A stretch of 64,000 bases of DNA, from contig NZ_JAJTTF010000004.1 of NCBI RefSeq assembly GCF_021341785.1, positions 284,938 through 348,937 on the forward strand. Reading direction: 5' to 3'. Shown here piece by piece: positions 54,504 through 63,827 of the stretch (position 1 is its first letter; each line of letters begins with the position of its first letter). The position numbers and the translations under genes are program-made. Source of the DNA: Microbacterium sp. Au-Mic1 (GTDB lineage: Bacteria; Actinomycetota; Actinomycetes; Actinomycetales; Microbacteriaceae). Under the pieces are notes generated by a model, which saw only the letters and a program-made list of their open reading frames with translations, made no database searches and was not told the origin of the DNA.

Positions 54504-55884
54504 CGACCGCGTTCAGGATCACCCGGATGGTCGCCCCCGCGGCCGCCGAGTCCGGCAGCCCCAGCGATGCGGTCACGGGCGGATCCGCGATCTGCACGGT
54601 TCCGCGAGCGCCGTTGCGCCGGATCACGACCGCGTCGAAGGGCTCGCCCACGTGCGGCGCCAGCAGCGCCGCCTCCACGAGGTCGAGCGTGCGCGAGTTC
54701 AGCGTCGACGAGCGCTGGGCAGACGCGCGCATCAGATCCGGAACCTGCGCGAGGCTGTCGTGCACCCAGGCCGGGATCTCCTCGCCCCGGCTCACGGCGA
54801 GCGAGATCGCGAGCGACCAGCGGTCCACGAGACGCCGCAGCGGCGCGGTCGCGTGCGCGTAGGGTGCGGCGATCGCCGCCTGCGTCGTCTCCGCGGGCAC
54901 CTCGCCGTCGAAGGCGACGTACCCGGCGCCGCGGAACAGAGCCGACGCGGCCTCCAGGATCGGCAGGGTGCGCGGATCTTCGCGATCCAGCCCACGCAGA
55001 TAGTCGCCGTATCGCCCGGTCGTCCACGCCACGCCGAGCGCGGCGGTCTGCCGCCGGAACGTCTCGAATGCGGCGTCGTCGGGCTGTGGCATGGTCCGCA
55101 GGATCCCGACCTTCGCCTGCAGCATGAGCTGAGCAGCCGCCATGCCCGTCATGAGCGACAGCTGCGCGTTCCAGTCCTCGATCGGCAGCGGGGTACGGCG
55201 CTCGATCGCGTAGGTGCCGTCGTCGCGGCGGACCACCTCGTCGTCGGGCAGGTTCAGGCTCGCCCCGCCCCGTTGCGCCTCCTGCGCCAGTCGCAGCCGC
55301 CCGACCTCGGGGAGGAGTGCGGCCGGCGTGTCGCGCCCCGCGTCGAGGTCAGCCTGCGTCGTGACGTAGTCCAGCTTCGCGCGTGATCGGATCAGCGCGC
55401 GCTCCAGGCGGGTGTCGATGACGGATCCGGCGGTGTCGAGCGCGAACGTCCACACCAGGGCCGGGCGGTCCTGATCCGGCAGCAGTGAGGCGTGGTCCTC
55501 GCTGAGCACGGGCGGATGCAGCGGAATCGTCCCATCCGCCGCGTACAGCGTCTCGCCGCGGGCGCGGGCCGCCTCGTCGAGCGCGCCGCCCGGCGCGACG
55601 AACGACGGGACGTCCGCGATCGCGTAACGCACGGTGTAGCCGGATCCGTTCCGCTCGATCTGGAAGGCCTGGTCGAGATCCATCGACCCCGCGGGATCCA
55701 GCGTCGCGAACGGGATGTCGCGCAAGTCCAGATCCGGCGTCGGTGCGGTGGCCGATGCGGCTTCCGCCAGTGCCTCGGGCGGGAACCCTGCAGGCGCATC
55801 GATCTCGGTGCGCAGAGCCGCAAGCGCGGTGGCGAGCTCGCTCTGTGCGGCGGACGGGGCGATGTGCGGTCGGCGCTGCAGCAT
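54466..55884 (-). CDS. RNB-domain ribonuclease (RNase II/R family), short form
   Basis: 472 residues. The catalytic core is seen as ATLDPAGSMDLDQA, with the metal-binding Asp residues, and YAHATAPLRRLVDRW near residue 360. It is shorter than RNase R (about 800) or RNase II (about 640) and shows no clear cold-shock domains at the N-terminus; a degenerate S1-like segment ends the protein (GTVQIADPPVTASLG). TAGGCT (minus, 55891-55896) lies 6 nt before the ATG. It probably degrades RNA 3' to 5'. The esterase gene follows with overlap. Confidence 0.92.
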   Translation of the reverse strand: MLQRRPHIAPSAAQSELATALAALRTEIDAPAGFPPEALAEAASATAPTPDLDLRDIPFATLDPAGSMDLDQAFQIERNGSGYTVRYAIADVPSFVAPGGALDEAARARGETLYAADGTIPLHPPVLSEDHASLLPDQDRPALVWTFALDTAGSVIDTRLERALIRSRAKLDYVTTQADLDAGRDTPAALLPEVGRLRLAQEAQRGGASLNLPDDEVVRRDDGTYAIERRTPLPIEDWNAQLSLMTGMAAAQLMLQAKVGILRTMPQPDDAAFETFRRQTAALGVAWTTGRYGDYLRGLDREDPRTLPILEAASALFRGAGYVAFDGEVPAETTQAAIAAPYAHATAPLRRLVDRWSLAISLAVSRGEEIPAWVHDSLAQVPDLMRASAQRSSTLNSRTLDLVEAALLAPHVGEPFDAVVIRRNGARGTVQIADPPVTASLGLPDSAAAGATIRVILNAVDVAKGQVSFAVA

Positions 55885-55890
55885 GGGTTC

Positions 55891-55896
55891 AGCCTA
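55891..55896 (-). promoter_or_regulatory. -10 box TAGGCT of the RNB gene (leaderless)
   Basis: Minus-strand TAGGCT ends 6 nt before the ATG at 55884. The divergent PEP-mutase-like gene has its own TAGCGT 35 nt away. Confidence 0.55.
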
Positions 55897-55937
55897 GGCC
55901 GCGCTTCCGGTCGGAGCCGGGTATTAGCGTGGTGTCC

Positions 55938-56711
55938 ATGACCACCTCTGCCGACAAGGCCCGCACCCTCGCCGCGCTCTACGCGGCCCCCGAGATCCTT
56001 CGCGTCGTGAACGTGTGGGACGTCGTCTCCGCACAGGCGATCGCCGCCCTCCCCGAGACCACGGCCATCGCGACGGCCGGACATTCGATCGCGTCGTCCT
56101 ACGGCTACGCCGATGGCGCGATCCCGCGCGAGCTCATGCTCGACATGGTCGGCCGCATCGCCGCTGCCGTCGAGCTGCCGGTGACCGCCGATCTCGACGA
56201 CGGCTACGGCGACGCGGGGGAGACCGTGCGTCTCGCGATCGGCGCAGGCGTGGTCGGCGCCAATGTCGAGGACCGGCTGCGCCCCCTCGCCGAGGCTGCG
56301 GCGGACGTCGAGGCGATGATCCGCGCGGGCGAGGCCGAAGGCGTGCCGTTCGTGCTGAACGCGCGCACCGACGCCTTCGTCCGTGGGGGCGGCCGCCCGG
56401 TCTCCGAGTCCGTCGCCGACGCGATCGAGCGCGGTCGGGCCTACCTGGACGCCGGCGCCACCGCGGTGTTCGTGCCCGGCATCCTCGACGCGGACACCAC
56501 GCGCGCCCTCGTCGAGGGGATCGGACACGGCAAGGTCAGCGTGATCGGCCTGCCCGGCGCGCTCACCTCCGCCGAGTACGAGGCGCTCGGCGCCGCCCGC
56601 ATCTCCTTCGGTCCGCTGCCGCAGCGGGTCGCTCTCACTGCGCTGCAGGACAGCGCCGCCGAGATCTACGCCGGGGGCATCATCCCGGCGAGCACCCGCG
56701 CCCTGAACTGA
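55938..56711 (+). CDS. Isocitrate lyase/PEP mutase superfamily protein
   Basis: 257 residues, TIM-barrel. NVWDVVSAQAI starts the family, followed by ATAGHSIASSYGYADG and the metal-binding TADLDDGYGD and NVEDR. NARTDAFVRG is typical of the PEP-mutase-like group. Characterised members cleave or rearrange C-C or C-P bonds of 2-oxo acid-like substrates (isocitrate, methylisocitrate, oxaloacetate). The KKCGH lyase motif is absent, so it is not a classical isocitrate lyase. TAGCGT is 7 nt before the ATG at 55938. A terminator follows. Confidence 0.88.
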   Translation: MTTSADKARTLAALYAAPEILRVVNVWDVVSAQAIAALPETTAIATAGHSIASSYGYADGAIPRELMLDMVGRIAAAVELPVTADLDDGYGDAGETVRLAIGAGVVGANVEDRLRPLAEAAADVEAMIRAGEAEGVPFVLNARTDAFVRGGGRPVSESVADAIERGRAYLDAGATAVFVPGILDADTTRALVEGIGHGKVSVIGLPGALTSAEYEALGAARISFGPLPQRVALTALQDSAAEIYAGGIIPASTRALN

Positions 56712-56743
56712 CGCCTCCGCGTCCGGACCAGCTCTGAAACGCC

Positions 56744-56785
56744 CGATCGCCCCGCCCGCGCAACCCCGCACGGGCGGGGCGATCG
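56744..56785 (+). terminator. Hairpin terminator before proS
   Basis: Perfect 15-bp arms (56744-56758 and 56771-56785) around a 12-nt loop. The proS -10 box lies 8 nt after the hairpin, so the two units are tightly separated. Confidence 0.8.
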
Positions 56786-56792
56786 CCGTCAC

Positions 56793-56798
56793 TAGACT
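56793..56798 (+). promoter_or_regulatory. -10 box TAGACT of proS (leaderless)
   Basis: TAGACT ends 6 nt before the first of two adjacent GTG codons (56805), which favours 56805 as the start. Confidence 0.55.
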
Positions 56799-56804
56799 TG
56801 TTCC

Positions 56805-58562
56805 GTGGTGACTCGTCTCTCGAACTTCTTCCTCCGCACGCTCCGTGAAGACCCCGCCGATGCGGAGGTCACGAGCCACAAGCTGCTGGTCCGGGCCGGA
56901 TACATCCGCCGGGCCGCGCCTGGCGTCTTCACCTGGCTGCCGCTCGGACTGCGGGTCAAGGCGCGCATCGAGCGGATCATCCGCGACGAGATGGAGAACG
57001 CGGGAGCGCAGGAGGTGCATTTCCCTGCGCTGCTGCCGCGCGATCCCTACGAGCGGTCCGGCCGCTGGGAGTCCTACGGCGATGGGATCTTCCGCCTGCA
57101 GGACCGCAAGGGCGCCGACTACCTCCTCGCCCCCACGCACGAGGAGATGTTCACGCTGCTCGTGAAGGACCTGTACTCCTCGTACAAGGACCTGCCCCTC
57201 ACGATCTACCAGATCCAGGACAAGTACCGTGACGAGGCCCGTCCGCGCGCCGGCCTCCTGCGTGGCCGCGAGTTCACGATGAAGGACGCCTACTCGTTCG
57301 ACGCGTCCGATGCGGGGCTCGACGCCAGCTATCAGGCTCAGCGCGACGCCTATGAGCGCATCTTCCAGCGCCTCGGGCTCGAGTACGTCATCGTCAACGC
57401 GGACAACGGCCTCATGGGCGGCGCGCGCAGCGAGGAGTTCCTGCACCCCACACCCGTCGGCGAGGACACCTTCGTGCGCTCCGAGGGCGGCTACGCGGCC
57501 AACGTCGAGGCGTACACGACCGCCGTTCCTGAGCCCGTGCCCTTCGATGCGGACGGCGCCCCGGTGATCTTCGACTCGCCGAACACGCCCACGATCGAGA
57601 CGCTCGTGGCGCACGCCAACGCGAACCTCGAGGGGGAGTTCACCGCGGCCGACACCCTCAAGAACGTGGTGCTCGCGCTCACCCACCTCGACGGCACCCG
57701 CGAACTCGTCGTCGTCGGGATCCCCGGCGACCGCGAGGTCGACGAGAAGCGCGCCGAGGTGGCCTTCGCGCCCGCCGAGGTCGAGGCCGCGACGGCGGAC
57801 GACTTCGAGAGCCACCCTCTTCTGGTCAAGGGCTACATCGGCCCGTGGTCGCCCACCGGCGCGATCCTCGGTGAGGAGTCGGCCACCGGGATCCGCTACG
57901 TCCTCGACCCGCGGGTCGCCGAGGGCACCAGCTGGATCACGGGCGCCAACATCGACCAGAAGCATGCGCACTCGGTCGTCGCCGGCCGTGACTTCTCCGC
58001 GGACGGCGTGGTCGAGATCGCCGACGTGCAGGAGGGGGACCCCGCCCCCGACGGATCCGGTCCGGTGTACCTGGCGCGCGGCATGGAGATCGGCCATGTC
58101 TTCCAGCTGGGCCGCTTCTTCGCGGAGACGCTCGGGCTCAAGGTTCTCGACGAGAACGGCAAGCTCGTGACCGTCACGATGGGCTCCTACGGCATCGGCG
58201 TGACCCGCATCCTCGCGATCATCGCCGAGCTGAACAACGACGAGAAGGGGCTGGTCTGGCCCGCCTCGGTGGCGCCGTTCGACGTGCATGTCGTCGCGGC
58301 CGGTCGCGATCAGCTCGCCTTCGACGTCGCGGCCGACGTGTCGGCGCAGCTCGAGGCGGCCGGACTCGACGTGCTCTACGACGACCGTCCGAAGGTCTCA
58401 CCCGGTGTGAAGTTCGGCGACGCCGAGCTCGTCGGCGTGCCGCGTGTGCTCGTCGTCGGCCGTGGCGCCGCCGACGGCCAGGTCGAGCTGTGGGACCGCC
58501 GCACCGGCGAACGCGACACCGTGTCGATCGCGGAGGCGGTTCAGGCGCTCACCACGCGCTGA
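56805..58562 (+). CDS. proS: Prolyl-tRNA synthetase (bacterial type with editing domain)
   Basis: Charges tRNA-Pro. 585 residues. Class II motifs: motif 1 around [15 protein letters not shown], motif 2 [20 protein letters not shown], shortened here, and motif 3 [13 protein letters not shown]. An INS-type editing domain that clears mischarged alanine lies between motifs 2 and 3 (about residues 220-400). The anticodon-binding domain ends the protein. It starts at GTG 56805 with a leaderless promoter. A strong terminator follows. Confidence 0.97.
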   Translation: MVTRLSNFFLRTLREDPADAEVTSHKLLVRAGYIRRAAPGVFTWLPLGLRVKARIERIIRDEMENAGAQEVHFPALLPRDPYERSGRWESYGDGIFRLQDRKGADYLLAPTHEEMFTLLVKDLYSSYKDLPLTIYQIQDKYRDEARPRAGLLRGREFTMKDAYSFDASDAGLDASYQAQRDAYERIFQRLGLEYVIVNADNGLMGGARSEEFLHPTPVGEDTFVRSEGGYAANVEAYTTAVPEPVPFDADGAPVIFDSPNTPTIETLVAHANANLEGEFTAADTLKNVVLALTHLDGTRELVVVGIPGDREVDEKRAEVAFAPAEVEAATADDFESHPLLVKGYIGPWSPTGAILGEESATGIRYVLDPRVAEGTSWITGANIDQKHAHSVVAGRDFSADGVVEIADVQEGDPAPDGSGPVYLARGMEIGHVFQLGRFFAETLGLKVLDENGKLVTVTMGSYGIGVTRILAIIAELNNDEKGLVWPASVAPFDVHVVAAGRDQLAFDVAADVSAQLEAAGLDVLYDDRPKVSPGVKFGDAELVGVPRVLVVGRGAADGQVELWDRRTGERDTVSIAEAVQALTTR

Positions 58563-58579
58563 ACGACGCCGGCACCGCA

Positions 58580-58620
58580 CGAGGGCCCCGCGCATCCGAA
58601 GAGCATGCGCGGGGCCCTCG
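58580..58620 (+). terminator. Hairpin terminator after proS
   Basis: Perfect 16-bp arms (58580-58595 and 58605-58620) with a 9-nt loop, 17 nt after the proS stop. Confidence 0.9.
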
Positions 58621-58698
58621 GCGTGAGCTCCGCGGCGCAGTGACCCGGCTCGCGGCGTGCTGAGTCCGCGGTGGGAAGGGTTCCTGCAGGATGGAGAC

Positions 58699-59298
58699 AT
58701 GGACATGACGCCTGCCGCCTGGCTGCGAGCACGCCCCGCGCTCACCGGATCCGCGCCGGCGCTGCATCCCGGATCGGTGCCGGACGAACCTCTCGCGCTG
58801 TTCCTGAACTGGATCACGACCGCGGCGGAGGCGGGCGTGGCCGAACCGCACGCCGCGACCCTGGCGACGGTCGATGTCGACGGGGTCCCGGACGCGCGGA
58901 CGCTCATCCTCAAGGACGTCGACGAGCGCGGCTGGGCGTTCGCGGGAACGCGGTCATCCGCCAAGGGCCGGCAGCTCGCGGCCCATCCCGCGGCCGCGCT
59001 GAACTTCTGGTGGCAGCCGGTGCTGCGCGCCGTGCGGGTGCGCGGTCCGGTGCGCGAGGCCTCGTCCGACGAGAGCGCGGCCGACCTCGCGGCGCGATCG
59101 GCTGCGGCGCGAGCCGGGGTCGCGGACGGGGACTGGGTGCTCTGGCGGATCGTGCCGAGCCGGATCGAGTTCTGGCAGGGCGCGACGGATCGCCGGCACA
59201 CCCGGATCGTCTACACCCGCCACGGTGACGGCTGGCTCCGGTCGTGGAGCGAGGGCGAGGACGCGCGCAAGGGCGCGAACGAGGAGGAGAGCGCATGA
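58699..59298 (+). CDS. PNPOx-fold protein, pyridoxamine 5'-phosphate oxidase-like
   Basis: 199 residues, FMN-binding split barrel. The fold is clear from VPDARTLILKDVDERGWAFAG, with the conserved RxxxLK region, and SAKGRQLAAHPAAALNFWW, which matches the PdxH FMN-binding segment, and the C-terminal VPSRIEFWQGATDRRHTR is the PdxH signature. So it may be a genuine PdxH (pyridoxal phosphate synthesis); I leave the symbol out because related F420- or FMN-dependent proteins share the fold. The ATG at 58699 follows GGATGGAG. The cupin gene overlaps its stop (ATGA). Confidence 0.85.
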   Translation: MDMTPAAWLRARPALTGSAPALHPGSVPDEPLALFLNWITTAAEAGVAEPHAATLATVDVDGVPDARTLILKDVDERGWAFAGTRSSAKGRQLAAHPAAALNFWWQPVLRAVRVRGPVREASSDESAADLAARSAAARAGVADGDWVLWRIVPSRIEFWQGATDRRHTRIVYTRHGDGWLRSWSEGEDARKGANEEESA

Positions 59299-59735
59299 GC
59301 GGATACGAGGTCGCGAGCATCGGCAGCCCGGACGAGTGGCGCGCGTTCCACGGCGGATTCGACGCGGCGCGCTCGCGCGACGGGCGGCGCGTCGTCGACC
59401 ACGAACTGGCCATGCAGTACATCGGCATGACCGCGAACGCCCTGGAACCGGGGGAGGAGGCCGGTTACTGGCACACCCACTCCCGGATCGAGGAGCTCTA
59501 CGTGTTCCTCGCCGGGCGCGGCCAGATGGGCGTGGGCGACGAGGTCGTCGAGGTGGGGCCCGGCACGGTCGTCCGGGTCGGACAGGACGTGCCGCGGACG
59601 TGGCGTGCGCGCCCGGACAGCGCCGGCGAGCTGCGCTGGCTGTGCATCCGCGCCGGTGGGGAGGAGCTCCCGCATCTCCCGGACGACAGCGCGCGACTGC
59701 CGGAGCGGCCCATGCCCTGGAGCGCTGCGGACTGA
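59295..59735 (+). CDS. Cupin-domain protein
   Basis: 146 residues with one double-stranded beta-helix. Motif 1 contains YWHTHSRIEELYVFLAGRG, with His and Glu metal ligands; motif 2 has GPGTVVRVGQDVPRTWRA but lacks the usual His. Starts at the ATG at 59295 with GAGGAGGAG upstream, overlapping the PNPOx-like stop. Sugar isomerase, dioxygenase and binding-protein members share this fold, so the function is open. The coupling suggests joint action with the flavin-fold protein. Confidence 0.82.
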   Translation: MSGYEVASIGSPDEWRAFHGGFDAARSRDGRRVVDHELAMQYIGMTANALEPGEEAGYWHTHSRIEELYVFLAGRGQMGVGDEVVEVGPGTVVRVGQDVPRTWRARPDSAGELRWLCIRAGGEELPHLPDDSARLPERPMPWSAAD

Positions 59736-59827
59736 GTCGGCTCACCGGGCGGGCGGGTGCTGCTCCAGGCATCGTCCGCTCCGCGCGGCGGCACCCGCCG
59801 TTCATCGCGGCGTGACACGCTGGAGGC

Positions 59828-60868
59828 ATGACCGACGAGATCCTGCCTCCGGCCCTCCGAGCCGAGATCAACGCTGTTCTCGATGACGCCGGCGTGCACG
59901 CGGACCGGCGCCTGGTGCTGCGGATGCTGCAGACGGCGGTGCTGCTCGGCGAGGACGGCGCCGATCGACTGGATCTGAAGATCGCCTCGGCGGCGCTCAG
60001 CGAGATGCGCAGCGCCTTCCGGCTGTTCGCACCGTTCCACGGCGTGCCCAAGGTGACCGTCTTCGGATCCGCCCGCACCGCCCAGGACGACCCGCTTTAC
60101 CGGCAGGCGCGCGACGTGGCGGCCGCGCTCGCCGCAGAGGGCTGGATGGTGGTCACGGGCGCGGGCCCGGGGATCATGCAGGCCGCTGCGGAGGGCGCGG
60201 GCCCCGAGCGCTCTCTCGGGGTGTCCATCCGACTCCCGTTCGAGGAGAAGGCGAACACGATCGTGGCCGAGCAGGAGCACGTCGTGGCGATGAAGTACTT
60301 CTTCACGCGCAAGCTCATGCTGATGAAGGAGTCCCGCGGGTTCATCTGCCTCCCCGGCGGCTTCGGCACCCTGGACGAGATGTTCGAGCTGCTCACCCTG
60401 CAGCAGACAGGCAAGGCCGAGCCCATGCCGATCGTCCTGCTGGACGAGCCCGGCGGGACGTTCTGGCGCGGCCTGGAGCGCTTCGTGCAGGAGGACCTCG
60501 CACCGACCGGGGTGATCTCTCCCGGCGACTTCGACCGAGTCCAGATCACCGATTCCGTGTCGGAGGCGACGGCCGTCATCACCGGGTTCTGGCGCAACTA
60601 CGACTCGCTGCGGTGGGTGGGCGACCTGCTGGTGCTGCGCCTGCGCGCAGAGCCGACGGCTGACGAGATCGCTCAGCTCAACGAGCAGTTCGGCTCGATG
60701 CTGTCGTCCGGTCGCATCGAGACATCCGGTCCGCATCCCGTCGAGCTCGCCGACAAGGATCTGGTCGAGCTGCCGCGGCTGTCGCTGCACCTGGATCAGC
60801 GTGCCGTCGGCGGGCTGTTCCGCCTCATCGGCGCGATCAACAGACTCGGATCCGCCCCCGGCCGCTGA
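59828..60868 (+). CDS. LOG family protein (TIGR00730 Rossmann fold)
   Basis: 346 residues. The LOG motif PGGFGTLDE and the earlier VVTGAGPGIMQAA, with KVTVFGSAR before it, are all present. Small LOG proteins release cytokinin bases from their nucleotides; this one has an N-terminal helical extension of about 75 residues and a C-terminal extension of about 90, like the longer actinobacterial group whose substrate is less clear. GCTGGAGG lies directly before the ATG. Convergent with the amine oxidase gene. Confidence 0.88.
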   Translation: MTDEILPPALRAEINAVLDDAGVHADRRLVLRMLQTAVLLGEDGADRLDLKIASAALSEMRSAFRLFAPFHGVPKVTVFGSARTAQDDPLYRQARDVAAALAAEGWMVVTGAGPGIMQAAAEGAGPERSLGVSIRLPFEEKANTIVAEQEHVVAMKYFFTRKLMLMKESRGFICLPGGFGTLDEMFELLTLQQTGKAEPMPIVLLDEPGGTFWRGLERFVQEDLAPTGVISPGDFDRVQITDSVSEATAVITGFWRNYDSLRWVGDLLVLRLRAEPTADEIAQLNEQFGSMLSSGRIETSGPHPVELADKDLVELPRLSLHLDQRAVGGLFRLIGAINRLGSAPGR

Positions 60869-60949
60869 ACGACGCCTCGAACCGGGCGCGGGGCCGGGCG
60901 GCGCGTGCACGCAATGCCCTCCTCAGGACCACGACTTCGCGGGCTGTCG

Positions 60950-62308
60950 TCACGCCTCGGAAAGCAGGATCCCCGCGGCGAAGGCCTCGAGGTCGACGCG
61001 GCGGCCGAGGATCCGCTCCGCGGCGCGCACTCCCGACGCGTACGCGCCGCCGACCGTCGCGGGCTCCGCGCCCCAGGTCGCCTCGCCGGCGAAGTGCAGC
61101 ACGCCGTCGACCGGGCCCGCGAGGGCGTCGTGGTCGCCGTGCGATGATCCGGTCGCGAGGTGCGAGTAGGACCCCAGCGAGAACGGATCCTGTCCCCAGC
61201 GCGTGATCCACTGCGCGACAGGCTGGGGGACGCTCTCTCCGTAGAGCCTGCGCAGGGCCGCCACCGCATCGGCGGAGATCGCGTCGTCGGTCAGTGTCTG
61301 CATGCGCTGCCCGAACGGTCCGGCGGCGAAGGTCAGCAGGGTGGGGCGACCGCTGATCGCGGACACGTCGTACCAGGAGTGCCAGTGCTCACCGGGCTCT
61401 CCGAGGGCGCGGATCGCGTAGACGCCCTCATCCCAGAAACGCTCGGAGAACTGGAGGAAGATCTTGTTGAACACGCCCATCCCGAGTCGCGCGAGCGGAT
61501 CCGCGACCTCGGCAGGCAGCGCCGGTTCGAAGGCGATCGTCCCCGCCTTCAGCACGCCGAGGGGCACGGTGACGACCGCCTGCGCCGCGGTGAAGACGCC
61601 GCGGTCGGTCTCGACCCGCAGCCCCTCGGTGCTGCGCACGATGCGCCGCACCACGTGCTCGAGCCGCACGTCGAGGCCGGCGGTGACGCGACGCGGCAGT
61701 TCGTCGTAACCGCGCGGGAAGACGACCTCATCGCCGTCGATCGCGTCCTCGTCGAGCCCGTGCGCGTCGAGATCGCCGATCCACGCGCCGCACTGCTCCT
61801 CGACGCGATGCCGGAAGAACTCGCGGATCTCGTCGACGCGCTCGGGATCCATCGCGTCCCTGTGTCGCTCCAGCGCGTCGAGGGCGCGCTCGGTCACGTC
61901 GAGGTACGTGTCGCCGGGACGAGCACGGGAGATCTGCTCCTTCACGGCGTGGTCGGCGGCATCGACGTCGGCGACCCATTGCGCGCTCTCGGTGGCGGAC
62001 ATCCGCCGCGCCGCGCCGTCGAAGTCGGCGATCGGCCTGCCACCGGCCTGGAAGCTGCCGACGGTGAACTCGATGGACGGCGCGCCGAGTGCCTGCACGA
62101 GCTCCCAGAGGCGGGAGTCCTCGATGCCGTGGATCCAGGAGGCGCCGAGATCGACGGAGAAGCCCGCGTCCCGATCCGTGTGCATACGCCCGCCGATCCG
62201 GTCCCGCGCCTCCAGCACGGTCACGCGCTGCCCGGCGTCGCTGAGCAGCCGCGCGGCAGTCGCGCCGGACATGCCGGCGCCGATCACGATCGTGTCGAAC
62301 TCGGGCAC
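60950..62308 (-). CDS. Flavin-dependent monoamine oxidase family protein
   Basis: 452 residues. The FAD-binding Rossmann motif is VIGAGMSGATAARLL at the N-terminus, followed by LEARDRIGGRM and DLGASWIHG. The C-terminal GEATWGAEPATVGGAYASG is the FAD-contacting end typical of the amine-oxidase/LSD1 superfamily. The start is the GTG at 62308, since AGAGGAGC lies upstream; the longer open frame is a shadow of nusA. Substrates of this group include amines and polyamines. It is divergent from nusA. Confidence 0.92.
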   Translation of the reverse strand: MPEFDTIVIGAGMSGATAARLLSDAGQRVTVLEARDRIGGRMHTDRDAGFSVDLGASWIHGIEDSRLWELVQALGAPSIEFTVGSFQAGGRPIADFDGAARRMSATESAQWVADVDAADHAVKEQISRARPGDTYLDVTERALDALERHRDAMDPERVDEIREFFRHRVEEQCGAWIGDLDAHGLDEDAIDGDEVVFPRGYDELPRRVTAGLDVRLEHVVRRIVRSTEGLRVETDRGVFTAAQAVVTVPLGVLKAGTIAFEPALPAEVADPLARLGMGVFNKIFLQFSERFWDEGVYAIRALGEPGEHWHSWYDVSAISGRPTLLTFAAGPFGQRMQTLTDDAISADAVAALRRLYGESVPQPVAQWITRWGQDPFSLGSYSHLATGSSHGDHDALAGPVDGVLHFAGEATWGAEPATVGGAYASGVRAAERILGRRVDLEAFAAGILLSEA

Positions 62309-62452
62309 GGGTGCTCCTCTGGGCGTCTTCGTCTGCGGATTCTCGGGCGCGGCGCTCGGGAGGCTTCGCCGAGGCGGGTGCGGCCAGGGTATCGTTGTAC
62401 GGATGTCGTGCGTGCGGGTGCGCGCCGACGAGAGCTGAACAGGGAGGCCGTC

Positions 62453-63442
62453 ATGGATATCGATCTCGGATTGCTGCGCACGATCGAGCGGGAGAAGGAG
62501 ATCCCCTTCGACGAGCTGATCGCGATCATCGAACAGGCCGTCCTGACCGCCTACGCCAAGCATGACTCGGCGGAGGGCGTGCTGACCGAAGGCGCCCGCG
62601 TCGAGCTGGACCGCAAGACCGGCCACGTCGCCGTCCTCATCCCCGTGCGTGACGAGGAGGGCGTGATCATCGGCGAGGAGGACTCCACGCCCGATGACTT
62701 CGGCCGCATCGCCGCCTTCGCCGCGAAGCAGGTCATCGGCCAGCGCCTTCGGGACATCGCCGACGACGCCGTGCTCGGCGAGTTCCGCGGCAAGGAGGGC
62801 GACATCGTCGCCGGTGTCATCCAGCAGGGTCCGAACCCGCGCATGATCCACGTCGACCTCGGATCCGTCGAGGCGATCCTCCCGCCCGAGGAGCAGGTGC
62901 CGGGCGAGGAGTACACGCACGGAACCCGCATCCGCGTCTACGTGACGTCGGTCGCCAAGGGGATGAAGGGTCCGGCGATCACCGTCTCCCGCACGCACCC
63001 CGGACTCGTGCGCAAGCTGTTCGCGCTCGAGGTGCCCGAGATCGCCGCGGGTCTGGTCGAGATCGTCGCTCTGGCTCGCGAGGCCGGGCACCGCAGCAAG
63101 ATCGCGGTGAAGGCGAACGACCCCGCGATCAACGCCAAGGGCGCGTGCATCGGCGAGATGGGCCGTCGCGTCCGAGCGGTCACCGAGGAGCTCGCGGGGG
63201 AGAAGATCGACATCGTCGACTATCACCAGGATCTGGCGACGTTCGTCGCGCATGCGCTGTCGCCCGCCAAGGTGACCAGCGCCTTCGTTCTCGACGCCGG
63301 TACCAAGGCCGTGCGTGCGCTCGTCCCCGACTACCAGCTGTCGCTCGCGATCGGCAAGGAAGGGCAGAACGCCCGCCTCGCCGCCAAGCTCACCGGCGCC
63401 AAGATCGACATCCAGCCGGACTCGATCCTCGACGGCGCCTGA
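62453..63442 (+). CDS. nusA: Transcription elongation/termination factor NusA
   Basis: 329 residues. N-terminal RNA-polymerase-binding domain (about 1-100), S1 domain (GDIVAGVIQQGPNPRMIHVD), then two KH domains (MGRRVRAVTEEL and GKEGQNARLAAKL). The acidic repeats of E. coli NusA are absent, as in other actinobacteria. AGGGAGG precedes the ATG. rimP, usually just upstream of nusA, is not present here: the next gene is a divergent amine oxidase. ylxR and infB follow as normal. Confidence 0.97.
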   Translation: MDIDLGLLRTIEREKEIPFDELIAIIEQAVLTAYAKHDSAEGVLTEGARVELDRKTGHVAVLIPVRDEEGVIIGEEDSTPDDFGRIAAFAAKQVIGQRLRDIADDAVLGEFRGKEGDIVAGVIQQGPNPRMIHVDLGSVEAILPPEEQVPGEEYTHGTRIRVYVTSVAKGMKGPAITVSRTHPGLVRKLFALEVPEIAAGLVEIVALAREAGHRSKIAVKANDPAINAKGACIGEMGRRVRAVTEELAGEKIDIVDYHQDLATFVAHALSPAKVTSAFVLDAGTKAVRALVPDYQLSLAIGKEGQNARLAAKLTGAKIDIQPDSILDGA

Positions 63443-63477
63443 GCGGGCGCGTTCGCCTGCCGCGCCCGAGGTGTAAG

Positions 63478-63768
63478 ATGGAGCCTGTACGAACGTGTGT
63501 CGGTTGCCGCGCTCGTGCATCTCGCACCGCCCTGCTCAGGGTGGCAATCCGGAACGGTGAGCTCGTCTTCGACGGGCAGGCCGTGCTGCCGGGGCGGGGT
63601 GCGTGGGTGCATCCGACTCCGGAGTGCGTGGACACCGCCCTGCGGCGACGCGCCTTCGCCCGTGCGCTCCGTGTGTCCACTGCAATGGAATTCCCGGAAG
63701 CAGAGAACATGCAGACCCTCGAGAAACGGCTGAACGGCTATGGAAACAAAGTGAACGGCTCGAAATGA
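63478..63768 (+). CDS. ylxR: YlxR family RNA-binding protein
   Basis: 96 residues. The family signature RTCVGCRARASRTALLRV is at the N-terminus and GRGAWVHPTPECVDTAL in the middle. YlxR binds nucleic acid and may link transcription or RNase P activity with translation. The ATG at 63478 overlaps a TAAGAT sequence that could itself be a -10 box; no other start codon gives a full YlxR domain. Between nusA and infB, its standard place. Confidence 0.93.
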   Translation: MEPVRTCVGCRARASRTALLRVAIRNGELVFDGQAVLPGRGAWVHPTPECVDTALRRRAFARALRVSTAMEFPEAENMQTLEKRLNGYGNKVNGSK

Positions 63769-63827
63769 GACCCGTCCGCGACTAGTGGTCTGCCCTGCCA
63801 GGGCGGACCGACCCTGACAGGAGAATT

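Noticed and set aside
55392..58289. 965-residue minus-strand open frame opposite proS and the PEP-mutase-like gene
   Set aside because: Its C-terminal part is a frame-shifted reading of RNB and the rest mirrors proS; no independent domain.
60950..63520. 856-residue minus-strand frame that would extend the amine oxidase
   Set aside because: The part upstream of 62308 is antisense to nusA; the Rossmann motif starts just after the GTG at 62308, which has a good ribosome site.
63769..63827. GCCCTGCCAGGGC hairpin between ylxR and infB as a terminator or riboswitch
   Set aside because: Stem too short and without tail; the infB ribosome site follows directly.
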